64,000 bases of DNA, taken from Torymus aiolomorphi (taxonomy: Eukaryota > Arthropoda > Insecta > Hymenoptera > Torymidae). Where the stretch lies: contig CM070873.1 in assembly GCA_036365515.1 (NCBI GenBank), forward strand, positions 263,328,075 to 263,392,074. The letters are read 5' to 3'. The notes beneath the pieces are model-generated. The model made no database searches. It saw only the letters and a list, made by a program, of their open reading frames with translations, and was not told where the DNA came from. Position numbers and translations under genes: made by a program. Below, in pieces: positions 49,504 to 62,794 of this stretch. The stretch's first letter is position 1; every line of letters begins with the position of its first letter.

Positions 49504-49535
49504 TAATGAGATTCTCCGGCTAACGAATCTCATTA
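49504..49535. repeat. Perfect 11-bp-arm hairpin
   Basis: TAATGAGATTC and its exact reverse complement surround a 10-base loop, TCCGGCTAAC. It is isolated in non-coding DNA. TAATGA cores resemble homeodomain sites, which would be a regulatory reading, but chance cannot be excluded. Confidence 0.5.
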
Positions 49536-49839
49536 TAGAATCTGAGCGGAAATTGAAATTGACTTCTAATTGTTCAAAAGTGCCCTTGTCTATACAATTC
49601 GTTTAATTATCGGTTACTCGCTCTAAAATGGTCCTTTAATTGCTCAGCCAAATTAAAATCTAATGATTTTTTATTTACCCCAATTAATATATATTTATTT
49701 ATGGCAAGATATTTATGGTAACACAATTTTTCATTTCAAATGTTTCAAAATACAAATTTTTAGCTGTAATATATAAATGTGATGTATGTCCATGTTTATA
49801 ATAAAGGGTTACCAAACAAAATATAAATAATTAATAAGA

Positions 49840-50942
49840 CACTGACAGAAAAACCCGGGGAAAAATTCCTATGTTGCTCTTGGAAGTTGCCCACAACTGC
49901 TTAAAATCGAAAAATTTACTATCTTTTATATGAAAAAGTCCAATGTCACAAATAAAACTTCCTATGCCAGCATAGTAAAAATTAACACGTGGCTAATGGA
50001 ACTTTATCTTTTGTACATTTTCCCAGGCTAGCATGGTAAAAATTGAGAGAGTTTTAGAATAAGAATTCACACGTTCAATCGTAAACAGCCCGCGAGTGCA
50101 CGAAAAGTTGACCTCTTCAATGTCAAAATAGGAAAGATTCAGATAGATACATGTCAACAAACTCAATCCACCTTGGCAACATCGAGACAAAACACAAACG
50201 CTAAACGCAACAACTGAATGTGCCGTTCTAATCCAATATACTTGTTTTTATTTATTTTTTTTTTATTTTTTATGATGAGACAATTTTTAAAATAATTGTT
50301 TATTTGTAATATTTTTAAGGAAGGTTGTGAAAAACTATTATATCGAAAATACAAATTCATTAATAAATAAATGAGCTTGTTTAATTTAAGGTATTGGTAA
50401 TATTTATAAAATGTTAAACAATATTCTTAATATATAACATTTGTAATAAATTACGCTAAAATAGAGAATAGCATTATTCGAGTTAAAGCATAATTTGTTA
50501 TAAAATTAGCGCGCATATCTTACGTTTGGGGATATACAAGTTCCAAAATTTTGTAGGGCATATGTCTTTATAGGTAAGTGGTTAGCGCTCCCGACTACCG
50601 TGCCAAGGGTTCCAGGTTCGAGTCTCGATGTCGTCAAAAATTTTTAATTTATTTAATAAATTTTCTTTAATCATGTTTAATTCAAAAATAACTTCTGTAT
50701 TGTCTAAATATAATAATTATGTGTCTGATACTCGCTCCTCCCCAACTCCTAAAAAAAAAGATGAAATAATTTTTTTCGCTCTTTAAAATCAGTTATAAAA
50801 AAATTCCCATGTTAGACTTGGAATTTTTCCTACGTGTATTGCAAATTCTGCTAAAAATCCGACATATGGTCGAGTTACGATTCCAACATGGTAATTTTTA
50901 CACGACAACATAAGAATTTTTACCAGATTTTTTCTGTCAGTG
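49840..50942. mobile_element. Non-autonomous CACTA-like element (CACTGACAG ends) with tRNA-like module
   Basis: The first 37 bases and the inverted last 37 agree at 32 positions, both starting CACTGACAGAAAAA and reaching TTATGTTG-type sequence. GA flanks both sides (49838-49839; 50943-50944). Subterminal motifs CATGGTAAAAATT or CATAGTAAAAATT recur near 49972, 50030 and, inverted or varied, 50810-50920, as expected of CACTA-type transposase binding sites. The centre contains a tRNA-like module at 50550-50690. No transposase. The superfamily is inferred from ends and 2-bp duplication. Confidence 0.75.
50550..50690 (+). repeat. tRNA-derived SINE-like module
   Basis: GGTAAGTGGTTAGCGC (50573-50588) is an A box and D-arm; GGTTCGAGTCTCG (50615-50627) is a B box, at normal tRNA spacing. 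It continues TGTCGTC, an A-run and an AT-rich tail, TTTAATTTATTTAATAAA. The same head, spacing and tail occur at 60200-61080, where a hairpin element splits it. There is no paired acceptor stem, so it is not a tRNA gene. Confidence 0.72.
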
Positions 50943-51201
50943 GAGAAAACATTCGATCCACTACGAAACCCGCTGCATGTGAGGCGTAATTCTATTTATC
51001 ACAAGTCGAATGCGACCTGATCAGACAAAACACCGTGGACAGCTCACGTCGCTTATTGCTCAATAAGACGAAAAAATACGACACAGCGAAGACGGCTACA
51101 TTGCTATACCGTCTCGTAACCATCCTTTTGACCAAAACCAACGGCATTGTACGCCATTCGAACGTATCGAGTCCAGCCGCCATGCACAGTCTCATTCACT
51201 C

Positions 51202-51204
<3 letters not shown>

Positions 51205-51245
<41 letters not shown>
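51205..51245. repeat. (CT)n microsatellite
   Basis: A pure CT tract of about 41 bp. Confidence 0.98.
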
Positions 51246-51249
<4 letters not shown>

Positions 51250-54200
51250 CCTCTTGACAATACTCGTTGTTATTTATTAATATTGCCTCTCGTTACGTGA
51301 TCGCGCTCTTCGACGTTCGCTTTGTGGAAACACATGTGACCCGAACAAGCGCGCGCGTGCGCGTATGTATATAACGTACACACCGTCGCTCGTATAACGT
51401 TCGAAATGGCCTCGAGCGTGCTAGCTCGGCTCGCTCCTCTCTCGCCGGAGGATCGATGGCCGAAAAAGATAAGAGTCGAAGGACACTACAGCGCCTGACT
51501 GACGGATCTTCCAAATGATTTTGTCCTCCCACGTTATATAGCCTTTTATATAAAAACCCTCCGTCCCCCACTCTCCGTGCAGCCATTTTTCTCCGCCGGG
51601 CATTTTTTCTCTCCGTCTCTATATCTACGCGCGTTGTATGTGTGTCTCTCTCTCTCTTTTTTATTTCCAAGACGTGCTTTATACTATACACACACACATA
51701 CAAGCGAATGTCGCGCTCTCTGCATATTGAACAGAAACCGGAACGAAATCATTTTTTCCTTTCCAGCGCCGCCGCGAGTAGTATAGTGTAAATAAAAAAT
51801 TGCTCGGGCACGCGAGCGCGCAAGCACTCTTTCGAGATTTCTGGAAAATGATACGGGGAATTTCAATAAGTGTTTAATAAAAGCGCGGCAAGATTGAACC
51901 CGGAGATATGGCAGTCCTACGTCAAAAAAGTATACGAGTTGCATAAATACTGTACTGATTATATTCAGAATGTCGTCATATTGTGTCTCAATTTACGAGA
52001 GCTCTCAAGCTGTCTCGGGAATAAATTCCTTTTATATGATGAGAATTTAAGTCGAAAAAATGTCATAAATCCCGAAAACTTAATTAAACTTCTGCCGACT
52101 ACACATTTGTGCAATACCGAATAATTAATCACACCATATTAAAATGAAAATTACAAGCTTTTTAAAAATTTGCTTTCAAAACAAGCGCGAACCATCGACA
52201 GGTCGCCTCGTCGCCGCGTAGCGCAAATTCGCACCGAAAGTTTCGCCATACGCAATATCGAAGTTTTCGGCTCGGAGAGGGTTCGACTTGTACTCTTGCA
52301 AGCTCTGCGGATACACAGTGTTGAAAAAGAAGGGAAGAGCAAGCAAACGAGAGGCGAAGGAGGGACCGAACGGCGATGGTGGAAATATCGTTAGATTATA
52401 CTTAAGATGTCTATTGGACGCGAGCCAATCTTCGGCTCGGCTGCACCTCTCTGTCCCTCTTTCTTTACCGCACGGAGATTCCTGTGCCGGGTACAGAGGC
52501 TTGCCAGAAGCCCCGACGACAATGAGAATAGCAAGAAATTTCCGAGCGATCGTTAAAATATTTTTTCGATTCGGATGTGTGATCCCTTACACCTACAGCC
52601 TGCTTCTCCAACTTTATCGCGTACGTACAAGCACGTTCTTAACTTCCATATTGACTTTAGCTTCGAGTACCCGCCGCGTAATTTGTAGCGACATTAGGAA
52701 CAGCCGCGAGAGAGGTGAAAAATTCTCATTACTGCAAATCGCTTTCCTTTCGCGCTTAAACTCCTCCATCGCCCGGTGAGCTTGCGCTCAGGTACGTACA
52801 CGTACGTACATGTACGTCTGCACCGCCTTCAATTAATTAACGACATTAGTTAATAACGGCCATGGCCGCCTGCAACAGACGAAATATAATCTCGTACACG
52901 TATATATACATGTACACTCATGTGTGTGGCACCCAGGTAAAATTCATTATAATTATATGTGTTATGTACGGTGTTCTTTGCGAGTACGGCAGCCAACTTT
53001 CTCGTTACTTTGCACACGCGCAAACAGACCGGCGGCGTCGGCTTCGTCGCAACCCCTCCCTCTCCATCCCTCTACGTATTTACTCTTCCACACGTATATC
53101 TCGGCGGTTGCGGTCTCGCCTTCGCTGCTGCAGCGCCGAACTGCAGACAGTGGTAGAGGGGGGGGCTCCGCCTCGCGAGGTGCCACGTGGGGGTGAGATG
53201 AAAGTGAGACGGCGGCTCGGAAGAGAGAGAGGGAGAGCTATAAAAGGCTACTATACAACCGCCTCTCTCTCTCTCTCTCCCGCCCTTTCTCGCGCGTTCG
53301 CGCTCCACTTTTATATACGAACTCTTACGCGAAACTTTGCAGACAAATGCAGAAATATTTCGTAACAGGGACACGTTCCTTCAGAAATTAAATATAGCAA
53401 TGGAGGGTGTATGTGGGCAAGAGAGAGCGAGTGGGCTCTCGTGTGGATGTGGAGAGTGAGAGAGAAGAGGATGAGCATTGAGGGAAGAAGCATCGCGTGC
53501 CCCCGTGCGCGAGAGAGGGAGAGCTCTATGAGTTATTAATACCGCGAGCGCTCGCACGGCGGCAAGCAGCGCGAGGAAAAATGATATTTTTAATAATGCG
53601 GAATATTATTTTCTCGTTTGTTTATGTTTTTTATTTGTGTTTCGCCGCGCTTCCACTGTACGGTCGCGGAGTTACATTAATTGAATTTTTTTCATAGCGT
53701 TAACGTTATTTCGCCCCGGAGTTTTATATTACTACTATACAAAAGACGAGTCCGCGCATTTTCGTGATTATTGCATTATTCATTGCGGATAAAAACATTA
53801 AAAGAGATTGACAAAAAAAGAGCCTGACATCACGTTTGTTTTTGCCTTCCGGAATATTTTATTTAACGCCGGCTACGACGACGACCTTATAGCACACACA
53901 CACACTCGCGCGGGCGCATAAAACAAAAGATACATTATAAAAGAACCGCGCATCCAGTGACAGATAACTGCTGGCCGCGCGCGCGTGTTGAAATTGCTCG
54001 GCGGTCATGGATTCTAAATTTTGCGCGCTGGAGCGTTGTTCATCGCACAGCTATCGGCTACGGGCCCAGCGTACGTCTGTCACGCGCTCTGTGTCAGCGG
54101 CGGCTTTTACGATTGCAGTTATTCAATCAACACGCGAGGGGGGCAAATGTTTATCGGAAGGCGCGTTATACGCGTACTTTAAAGCGCGTATCATTGCCGT

Positions 54201-56793
54201 GTTTCGCGCGGGATGATTCATTGGCGGGCAACGAAATTTTCCGCAACGAGCCTCGCGAAAAACGATGAATTCCGCGCGTTTGAGAGCGTCAGAGCGCGTT
54301 CGTGTGTGTGGTACGGGAATGAACTGCTTCGCGCGACTCTTTTTGCCTAGGCTATAGCCGATCGTAAAGTCATGATTTACAATGGCCGAGTAAAGTACCA
54401 AGTGAGTGGTTCCAAATTTCCCGTGAATTCCCGAATTATTCAAGACGCGAGTTAACTTCGAGCACTTAAAATAACTCATCTTCCTCCGCGAATGCTTCTT
54501 GTAATACGTTCCCCCTGTGGTGCTTTAGATTTTGAAACTTTGAGCGTAGCGAAAAAATACAAAATGAAAATGACTATAAGTCTTTTCACAAAAATGCCCG
54601 TTGTCGACATATAAATGGAGAAGGGGTCGGGAAAGTGGAAGGCATTCCAACAAATAGATTGCCGAGTAGCCTATCGATCTTCCGGGGGTCGGGCCCTCGA
54701 GGACTCGTGTTTTTCGAATTAGATTGTCCCTCGCATTGTGGGGTCTGGGATGTGTTCTAATGCGCTCGTAAAAATTCCTTGCATCGGTTATTGCACGAGC
54801 GGAACTCGTTTCTACACAATTTCGGAGATCGCTCCGTGCACGAAGCCGGGGCTCGCTCGCGCAAGTAAATATACCCCGCGCGACTCTCAACGAGACCCCT
54901 GTGCTACAAATTAAACTATAAATACCACCAGACGAATGGGACTGAACGAAGGTCTTTAATGGAGTCTCTCATAGCGCTTGAACGTTGATCGCTTTGATCG
55001 TAATGTAACATTTGAGCTTTTCCGAAAAGTCCTTTTTCTCGCGTTAGTTCGCGAAATATAAGCTTTAATAACTTCATTGGGGAGCTCAAAATAATTCTCG
55101 CCGCTAAATTATTGTATTAAAACAAAAATAAAGTCGAGCTACGCGTTTTCAATGTTTATCTAAAACATTTGTAAGATACTTTTGGATACACTTCAAAACG
55201 TTATTTACCTTCTCGCGGCCAATGCAATTAATAAATTAGCCAAAAAACGTGCGCGACATTATTCGAATTCCACGACAATTTCTCATCGCACCTCCTTTGA
55301 AAAGGAAAATGCTCAAAACTGGACTCACTCCAACATGTGTGACATACGCAGAAAAGAATGGCTTCACACGCAACAAACGTAGTCGTAAAGCCCGCCACGC
55401 GCTTGTCGCTCGTAAAAATCATTTGGCGTAATATCGAAACATCGGATAAGGGTAATTTCGCAGAGTAAAAGTCGGCAGCGGTGGCGGCGGTGGCGCGGGG
55501 ACTGAGAGAGGGAGTGGGGGAAAGATCGGACTCGTAGCATGTGCGATACACGCGTTTTGCGATACACGAGATGCGCTCTGCGCGCGCCGGCAGAGAGCGG
55601 CGTGTTTTTTGTCGGTCTGCGAGATCTCTCTGAGCTCGCCGACGCTCCCGAGCTCACACTCACACATACGTACGCATGTATAACGCACACGCGCGGACAT
55701 CGTCTGTTTGCTCTGGCTACTGACTCTCGTCAGTGAGTGCGATCTTCCTAGCCTCTCTCGCGCGTGCGCCATATTTGAGACATAGGCGTCACCGCTGCCG
55801 GCCGGTATCCTTTTGACGATTACTCTCTCTCTCTCTCTCTCGGATCTCGGCAAAAAATCACTCGTCGCACTGCTGTTGCTGGCTCATTCTCTCTCTCTCT
55901 CTCTCTCTGTGCAACAAGGCATATTTCAGCTGCGTATACGCGTAAACTCGATTTCAAAGTTCCTCTCTGCTATTGTTGTTTCAAATTGATAAAGTTGTTT
56001 ATTTAATTGTTTTTGTTTTGTAATACTATTTTCAATTAACTTATGATATTCTGTTAATAAAGGCATATCGTTCGATAATAACACTTGCATTTTTTATGAG
56101 TCGTAGATAGCATTAATTATAAGTTTTATAAACGAAGCATTATTTGAAATCTAATTACACTCACTTTATGTAAATATTTTAAGAGGTATTAATATTATAT
56201 ATCTCTCAACTCACAAGCAAAGGCTTTATTTGCGAGTGGACCATTCAAACTTTTCTTCGTAAATGAAAATAGACTATAAGCCACTCATATATAATTTATA
56301 AAAATAATTAGGTTACCGTGTGGATATTAAAAGCACCTTCTTAAAGTATAAATGTGACCTTAAATATCCATAAATACGATCACCGCGAAGAAATTATAAT
56401 ATTTCCGGTGAAGATTTGTGCATTTGCAGCTTAGCAAGTTGCAATTGAAATATTTATATTAAGCGCTACTCCCATAATAACGTTTTATTAATGATCAAGC
56501 TTGCGCGGCCGAAGGTGTATACGCTGAGGGCGCGCGAGAAGGAGCGAAGGAGAAAGAGATAATGGGAAGACTTAGCAGTAGCAGTGTCTCTCTCTCTCTC
56601 TCTCTCTTATTCTCTCTCCCGATTCCCAATGTGGCTCTGGCAGTTTCCGACGGCGCGAGGAGAGCTGGTCGTCGTCACGCTATTAGCGCCGAGTTAGCCG
56701 GGGCCGGAAATGAAGTGAGGGATAGAAGGGAATATTAATAACTGAATCTAATCAATTCTGTGAAACGAGCCTGGCCACCCCTGGCCCGACTCA

Positions 56794-56825
<32 letters not shown>

Positions 56826-58812
56826 GGCGAGCAAAAGCAAATCGCTCATCACGGCCGATCTAATCAAATACCGCTTGCATTAGGCTAATTTAGCGCTATC
56901 GTCGGCCTCATGTGCACCCGCGACTCTAAATTAGGCCTCGCCACTTGCATCCCACCTAATAAAAATCAACCCACAGTGCGTGTGTCTGCGTGCGGCCGCC
57001 TCGCTTCAAACGAAACGCACGCATCTATTTTTCGGTCCACTTTCTTGCAAATTATTTCGGATGATTCAGCCGGCTCTTTAATTATTATCCGCATGTTTAC
57101 CTGCGGTTCGAAAACGCTGTATGCCTAGTAATTAATTAGTCATATGGATTGTTGAAAATTACGAAACAGAGAGACGAGCGAAATATTTTCGCTTCAATCC
57201 GAGCACAGGCCATATCTTATTTTCTTATTTTGAGCCATAAATACGCGGCTATTATAATCTATTGTAAATCTAATCTCCGTCTCTGTGCGTGGCACGTAAC
57301 GCTTACTCTTTTACTATTTTTCTTTCCCTCCCTCTCGTCATTCCATTCCAGTATTTTGTTTCTCGGCTAAAGCTTACGCGTTATCTCCATCTCCCACTCG
57401 CACGCCCGTATAGCTCCGAATTTTTGGTGCGTGCATTTTATCCTTGTACCTCTCTCTTCCATTTGGCTTTACACACACACACGCTAGCTGAAAATTATTT
57501 TCGTACTACACTCGCGCACGGAGCACTGAGCAATTTCCCTCCTCCCCCTCCCCTCGAAAATCCTTCCGCGTTGCCTTCCTTTTGCACTTTGGTTCCTTGC
57601 GTCTTCTTCGGCTCGAAAGCTCCAGCTCGCTCGTTTCCTCTCTTTCGCTCCGCGTCTTCATATATAAGCAAGCGCAAGCCCCAATAGCGCAGGCGCCATT
57701 TGTCTCGCGAAAGAGTTATCGGGCCCGGGCGAACAACGCTCGCTCGCGCGTGCACATCGGCGAGGTATACGTAAACGAACGTAAATCCCCTTGGCTGGGA
57801 GAGAGGTTCGCTCTCGCTCGCTCTTCGCTGTTCCCGCGAGACTCTGGGATTGCAGCCAGCATTGGGATTCGATTCGAAGGAGAGGGAGAGAGGGAGGCAG
57901 AGAAAGCTGCAGAGTGGCTCGATGCGCCCGCGCCCACGCTCTAATGTTACAAGAGCTACGTCTTACGCTAACAACGGGCCGTGATTACTTTTACAATTAA
58001 CTATTGGGAGAACGATTGAAATTTGAAATTGGAAATTTTGACATTTTTTTGTGTATCAGCAAGTACGTTTAGAAAAAACTATTAAAGAGATATAGTACAT
58101 CTTCTACTAGAAAAAATAAAATTAGCCTTCCTAAAAGCTAAATAAAAAAACTGTCGAGCTGTGTACTTAGCGTGAGTATAACCAATACAGCTACTTTTCA
58201 GGTTAATTATCTTGTAAAAAAGTAAAAATTATTCATAAAATTTTTAAATAATTTATATGTCATATTTTTCACATTTTTTAGCTATGTGTAGTACTTATAT
58301 CTCTAACAAGCTTTTCCGTAAAGCGGTGCCACGAAAACGTGTGTGAATGAGGGTGTGTGTGTATACGTGTGTGTGTGTGTGTGTGTGTTTGTGTTTGTGT
58401 GTATGTGGGTATTGGCATGTGGGGTGGGGGTGCCTGGTCAAATGAGGTGTATGATGGCCGAATTGTCGCATAACTTTTTTCCAGAAATTTGAAAATTGAA
58501 ATTTTTTTTCAATATATAGTTATGATTTTCACTGGGGTTTACCTACACCATACTCTTTAATTGTAAATTAATAAAAATATAATGATTTTCTATGAAAAGA
58601 AATATATAAAAGCATTAAATTGCAATCACATTACACTCATAAAGCTTCTAAGCTCTGAGAATAAGTGAGTGCAAAGTAAGTAAATATATAGGACCCGCAT
58701 GGAACGGAACTCACACCGCATTTCCGTTTTTCATTAACGACTCTACATGACCTGGCGGCCGCAAGTCCAACGGTATACTACTGCAGCGTGGCGATCGTCT
58801 GGCCTGTAGCGG

Positions 58813-58844
58813 TATAAAGTGCCCTTAAAGACGTTTGCACGGTA
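58813..58844 (+). promoter_or_regulatory. Candidate core promoter (TATA box)
   Basis: TATAAAG at 58813-58819 lies 31 bases before the A of GTAGTTCG (58844), the usual TATA-to-start distance. An ATG follows 31 bases later (58875). Spacing alone supports it. Confidence 0.3.
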
Positions 58845-58874
58845 GTTCGCGGCGTGCGGAAACGGCCGAAGTCG

Positions 58875-59111
58875 ATGACGAGCGACGGCTGCGCCTCTCA
58901 AATCGACACGATGATTCACGAGGTCATTAATCTATTTCTACGTCGCGCGTACGCCGGCGATGCCGGCAACCGCGCACCGACGATTTCCGAGAAGCGGCTT
59001 TTGATCTGCGAAGATGAATCGGTAGCAAGTACCGCGCGCCGCGACCATAAGTCGTGCTTCGACGAGGAGCGAAGCCGGCTTTTAAGGGTTGCGGCCCGCC
59101 GCGCTACATAG
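58875..59111 (+). CDS. Hypothetical 78-aa protein or first exon
   Basis: From the ATG at 58875 the frame begins MTSDGCASQIDTMIHEVINL and ends at TAG 59109-59111. Composition is balanced, unlike the repeat-driven frames elsewhere, and basic toward the C-terminus (LLRVAARRAT). It follows a TATA motif at normal promoter distance. I recognise no domain, and no clear poly(A) signal or splice donor follows before the CACTA-like element at 59340. The opposite strand is also open over part of it, so a chance GC-rich frame remains likely. Confidence 0.27.
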   Translation: MTSDGCASQIDTMIHEVINLFLRRAYAGDAGNRAPTISEKRLLICEDESVASTARRDHKSCFDEERSRLLRVAARRAT

Positions 59112-59931
59112 CCGCGCGGCTGCACTTAACGTCAATCAGACGTGCGGCACTGGCTGCAATCAATGACCGCAGTGTGTTGTTCCGGTAGAACTTATAAGAA
59201 GGCGTTGTCTGCTTGATGAATATTTGCAGTTTTCGGGATAAGATTTGTAAATTTTAGTTATTATTAGTATCAGCTGCACTCCAGGTGTTTGAATAGGCAC
59301 AAATTTTTGTTTTAAAATGCTAGGAATTTGTCTATTGTCCACTGAGAGAAATAGTTTAGAAAAATTTATTATAAGTGTATGAAAAATTACTACATGTATC
59401 AGCGCTGAAACGTACTTGCATTATGGCGAATGTTATTATAATAATAGAAATAATTAATATATTTCAGAATAATTTTTCTAACAGTTAATTATAAAAAAAT
59501 TATTACATTACATATATAGTAAAAATTTCATTCTAGTAAATATTCCAAACATTCTATTTATTTTTATTTTAGTATAATACAAATTTGATTTTATAACGTA
59601 GTTGAAATTACTATAAATATAGCAAAAAAAGCTACTTTTAAACATTGCCATCTGATTATAAGAAATTTTGCTACCTAATATAGTAAAACCTACCACGCTA
59701 TTTAGAACTTTCTGCGCACGTCAGGGCGCACATGTGTCTGGGTGAAGTTATGTTTGTCCCGGATTTCAGTTTGTCTTGCTTTTAAGTAAATAAAATATCG
59801 AAAACCTCAATTCAATTATTTTATTTCTATATTGTACAAATGAATTACAAGCTATTGTGGGTATTATCATAGTTATTTATTGCCATCAAATTACCATTGA
59901 AGTTCTCTCGTAACCGAAGATAGCAAATATA

Positions 59932-60188
59932 CACTCAAAAAAACGATCCTCCGATCGTGAAATAAAATTCCTCCCCAGAAAATCTTCGTGCGACAAAAAA
60001 GGATTTTTCCTGTGCGAAAAAATTTCCTCCTGCGCGAAAAATCATCATCCCGCTACAGGAAGAATGCCTTCCTGTTGTAAGATAATTCATTTCTTCCATA
60101 AGAAGATATCCTCTTGGCCCTATTTTTAGCGGAAATCCTCTTCCGATAGGCAGATTCTCGTTGATACAGGAAGATCGTTTTCTGAGTG
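59932..60188. mobile_element. 257-bp CACTCA-ended MITE
   Basis: Left end CACTCAAAAAAACGATCCTC, right end inverse CACTCAGAAAACGATC. TA flanks both sides (59930-59931; 60189-60190). The interior holds CTCCCCAGAAAATCTTCGTG and several TCCTCC/AGGAAG motifs shared with 24750-24860 and the 13369-14164 element. It is the shortest member of that family here and gives the best view of its core. Confidence 0.82.
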
Positions 60189-60199
60189 TATCAGTTTCA

Positions 60200-60243
60200 A
60201 ATTTTTCTACTCAAGAGTCTCCTATGGGTAAGTGGTTAATTAA
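60200..60243 (+). repeat. tRNA-like SINE module, 5' part (interrupted)
   Basis: GGTAAGTGGTTAA at 60227-60239 is the A-box region, preceded by a leader resembling 50540-50572. The module stops at TTAA, where the 756-bp hairpin element enters, and continues at 61004. Confidence 0.7.
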
Positions 60244-60999
60244 GGATGTACTGGCTATAAGGTCCCTGCCAAATATCTGTGAATTCGATAAACTGCAATA
60301 ATTAATTGCATGCGATGGTTGACCAAATTTAAGTTCTTGTGGGTGATTCAGAAGTATAATACGAATATATTAAGCTTTAAAAATTGCAAATCGAATAAAA
60401 ATGAACAAAGTTCTGTTATTTTTTATAGTTACAAAAATCGAGTCATTGAGTAAATTTAGTAAGTAAAGTGCCAAACTTTTAATTTTGATTCGATTTTTAA
60501 TTTCTAAAGCTTATAATATTCCTGTCATGATTCGTAATCGGTTAGGAGCATTGAAAATCGACTATTTATCCGGCATTATTTATTATTGCAGTTTATTTCC
60601 CGTACAGTCCCTGCCAAAAGTTATGTGACTAATATTAAAACAACAATAACAAAATAATGTAGGGTAAATAGATAATTTTCAATGCTCCTAACCGATTACA
60701 AATCATGGCAGGAATATTATAAGCTTTAGAAATTAAAAATCGAATCAAAATTAAAAGTTTAGCACTTTGTCGATTTCAGTATTAAAAATTTACTTAATGA
60801 CTCAGTTTTTGTAACTATAAAAAATAGCAGAACTTTGTCAATTTTTATTCGATTTTCAATTTTCAAAGCTTATTATATCCGTATTATACTCCTGAATCAC
60901 CCACAAGAATTTAAATTTGATCAATTATCGTATACAATTATTTATTGCAGTTTATCGAATTCACAAACTTTTGACAGCGACCTTACGGCCAATACAACC
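60244..60999. mobile_element. 756-bp hairpin element at TTAA
   Basis: TTAA at 60240-60243 and 61000-61003 flank ends GGATGTACTGGCTATAAGG and inverse GGTTGTATTGGCCGTAAGG. The arms are inverted copies through most of their ~370 bp, including GTGAATTCGATAAACTGC and a TTGTGGGTGATTCAG segment, to a centre near 60600-60640. It has no coding capacity. TTAA duplication suggests mobilisation by a piggyBac-type transposase. Confidence 0.85.
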
Positions 61000-61003
61000 T
61001 TAA

Positions 61004-61080
61004 TGCGTCCGATTGCCGTGCCGAGGGCCCAGGGATTGAATCCATTCGTCGTCGAAAAAAAATGTTATTTCTAAATTTAT
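61004..61080 (+). repeat. tRNA-like SINE module, 3' part
   Basis: TGCGTCCGATTGCCGTGCCG, then GGGATTGAATCC (B box, 61032-61043), CGTCGTCG, an A-run and a TTTATTTATTTT tail. It parallels 50589-50660 and completes the module begun at 60200. Confidence 0.7.
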
Positions 61081-61375
61081 TTATTTTAACATTAAATGTG
61101 TCATTAAAGTCTACCACGATAGTTCTGTAAATAAAAATAAATAATGAAAATGTAAATTAAATTTTTTGAAATTTGAGCTCAATCGAACAAATTACTATGT
61201 TGGATAGCAAACAAATACAATTAAAGTATTGTTGCAAAATATAGTAATTTTTCTTACGTTTATAATAAATTTTCCTACAAAATTTCTCTCAGTGTCGTAG
61301 ACCAGTTTTTTAGTGGTACTACATTACTTATTTCTCTTTGCATTTATTAAAGTTTATTGTACAAAAAGAAAAATC

Positions 61376-61412
61376 GTTGCCAATTCATTGGCACATAGCT
61401 TCCTCAAATTTA
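61376..61412 (+). repeat. Third copy of the TGCCAAT border repeat
   Basis: CGTTGCCAATTCATTGGCAC followed by ATAGCTTCCTCAAA matches the right border of the LINE-containing block at 16608-16640. No inverted partner is seen nearby. Confidence 0.65.
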
Positions 61413-61479
61413 AATTTTGTACTATTACATAAATTATTTGTGTTAAAAAGTACAATTAATAGTAAATAATATGTATTAA

Positions 61480-62131
<652 letters not shown>

Positions 62132-62135
62132 TTAA

Positions 62136-62744
62136 CCCGGAAATTGTCAATTGATGCACATTAGACAGCCCTGCGTCAATTTAATAGTTTCTTATTTTAA
62201 TTGATTTGATATACCGTCATATTCAGCTCCCTTACACTACTATCCAACCAATTTTATAGTATTTTATTTCTTTTACCGTACCCTGGCTAATTTTTGTATA
62301 ATTTCTATTATAGGAAAAACGGCAACTGCATTGAAATTGTTATTATTGTGCGATCTATCTTTGGAGTACAAGGGGAAAACAAGAAGCTCGCCCATGAGTA
62401 CATAGGGCTCCACATAAAGCTAGAGTGGGGAGGAGGTGGCACAAGGAATTTGTTGCGTTGTTCTCGTGTTGCCGCGACAGAACTCTGTCATGATAAATCA
62501 TAAATAATGTTTCGCCGCTTTCTCTCTTTCCGCAAGAGACGAGGATCCCTCGCTTGTCGAGACGAAAAATAGACGTGTCGCACACTCGCTCGCGATCTTC
62601 GGCCTCTGCGTACAATGCCTAAGGACAGCAGCCGCTGCGTTGATATTCGAAAGCTCGCGTGTGTTGTCGTTCTGTCTCCTCGCGGCTACAACAAGGGGAG
62701 CGCGGGAGCCGTCGGTCGCGATATACTCCCCCTCGCTTTCTCAT

Positions 62745-62794
<50 letters not shown>

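Larger units (their letters stand above)
44237..49839. other. CpG-rich non-coding DNA with CT and GA tracts
   Basis: No gene supportable. Tracts: (CT)n 44518-44563, (CT)n 45617-45646, (CT)n 46587-46613, (GA)n 49178-49242, (CAG)n near 44859-44876. AT-rich pockets at 45190-45480, 46790-47020 and 49560-49830. A perfect hairpin lies at 49504-49535. Frames up to 191 codons (47756-48331, minus) are Arg/Ser-rich, lack domains and coexist with long frames on the other strand. Confidence 0.65.
50943..59339. other. CpG-rich non-coding DNA, microsatellites, weak promoter candidates
   Basis: No gene is certain. Tracts: (CT)n 51205-51245, 55825-55840, 55889-55908 and 56586-56608; (GA)n 56800-56827; (GT)n near 58369-58410. 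A palindromic run of GTAC/ACGT lies at 52793-52823. AT-rich pockets at 55980-56480 and 58010-58690. A good TATA match, CTATAAAAGG, lies at 53238-53247 but leads into a CT tract without a credible protein. A better promoter plus ORF candidate is listed at 58813-59111. Confidence 0.6.
59340..61294. mobile_element. CACTA-like element (CACTGAGAG ends) with nested insertions
   Basis: The first 35 bases and the inverted last 35 agree at 31 positions, starting CACTGAGAGAAAT and ending AAAATTTATTATAA. TC flanks both sides (59338-59339; 61295-61296). Motifs of the TATAGTAAAA/TATAGCAAAA type recur at 59515-59700 and 61190-61245. Inside are a smaller CACTCA-ended element (59932-60188), a tRNA-like SINE module, and a TTAA hairpin element (60244-60999). 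No transposase. Architecture parallels 49840-50942. Confidence 0.75.

Noticed and set aside
51870..52124. 84-codon frame
   Set aside because: Balanced composition, but no motif, no promoter context and AT-rich sequence; not enough to support a gene.
52862..53365. 167-codon frame near a TATA match at 53238
   Set aside because: The frame starts before the TATA box and contains low-complexity Arg- and Ser-Leu-rich segments; the TATA leads into a CT tract.
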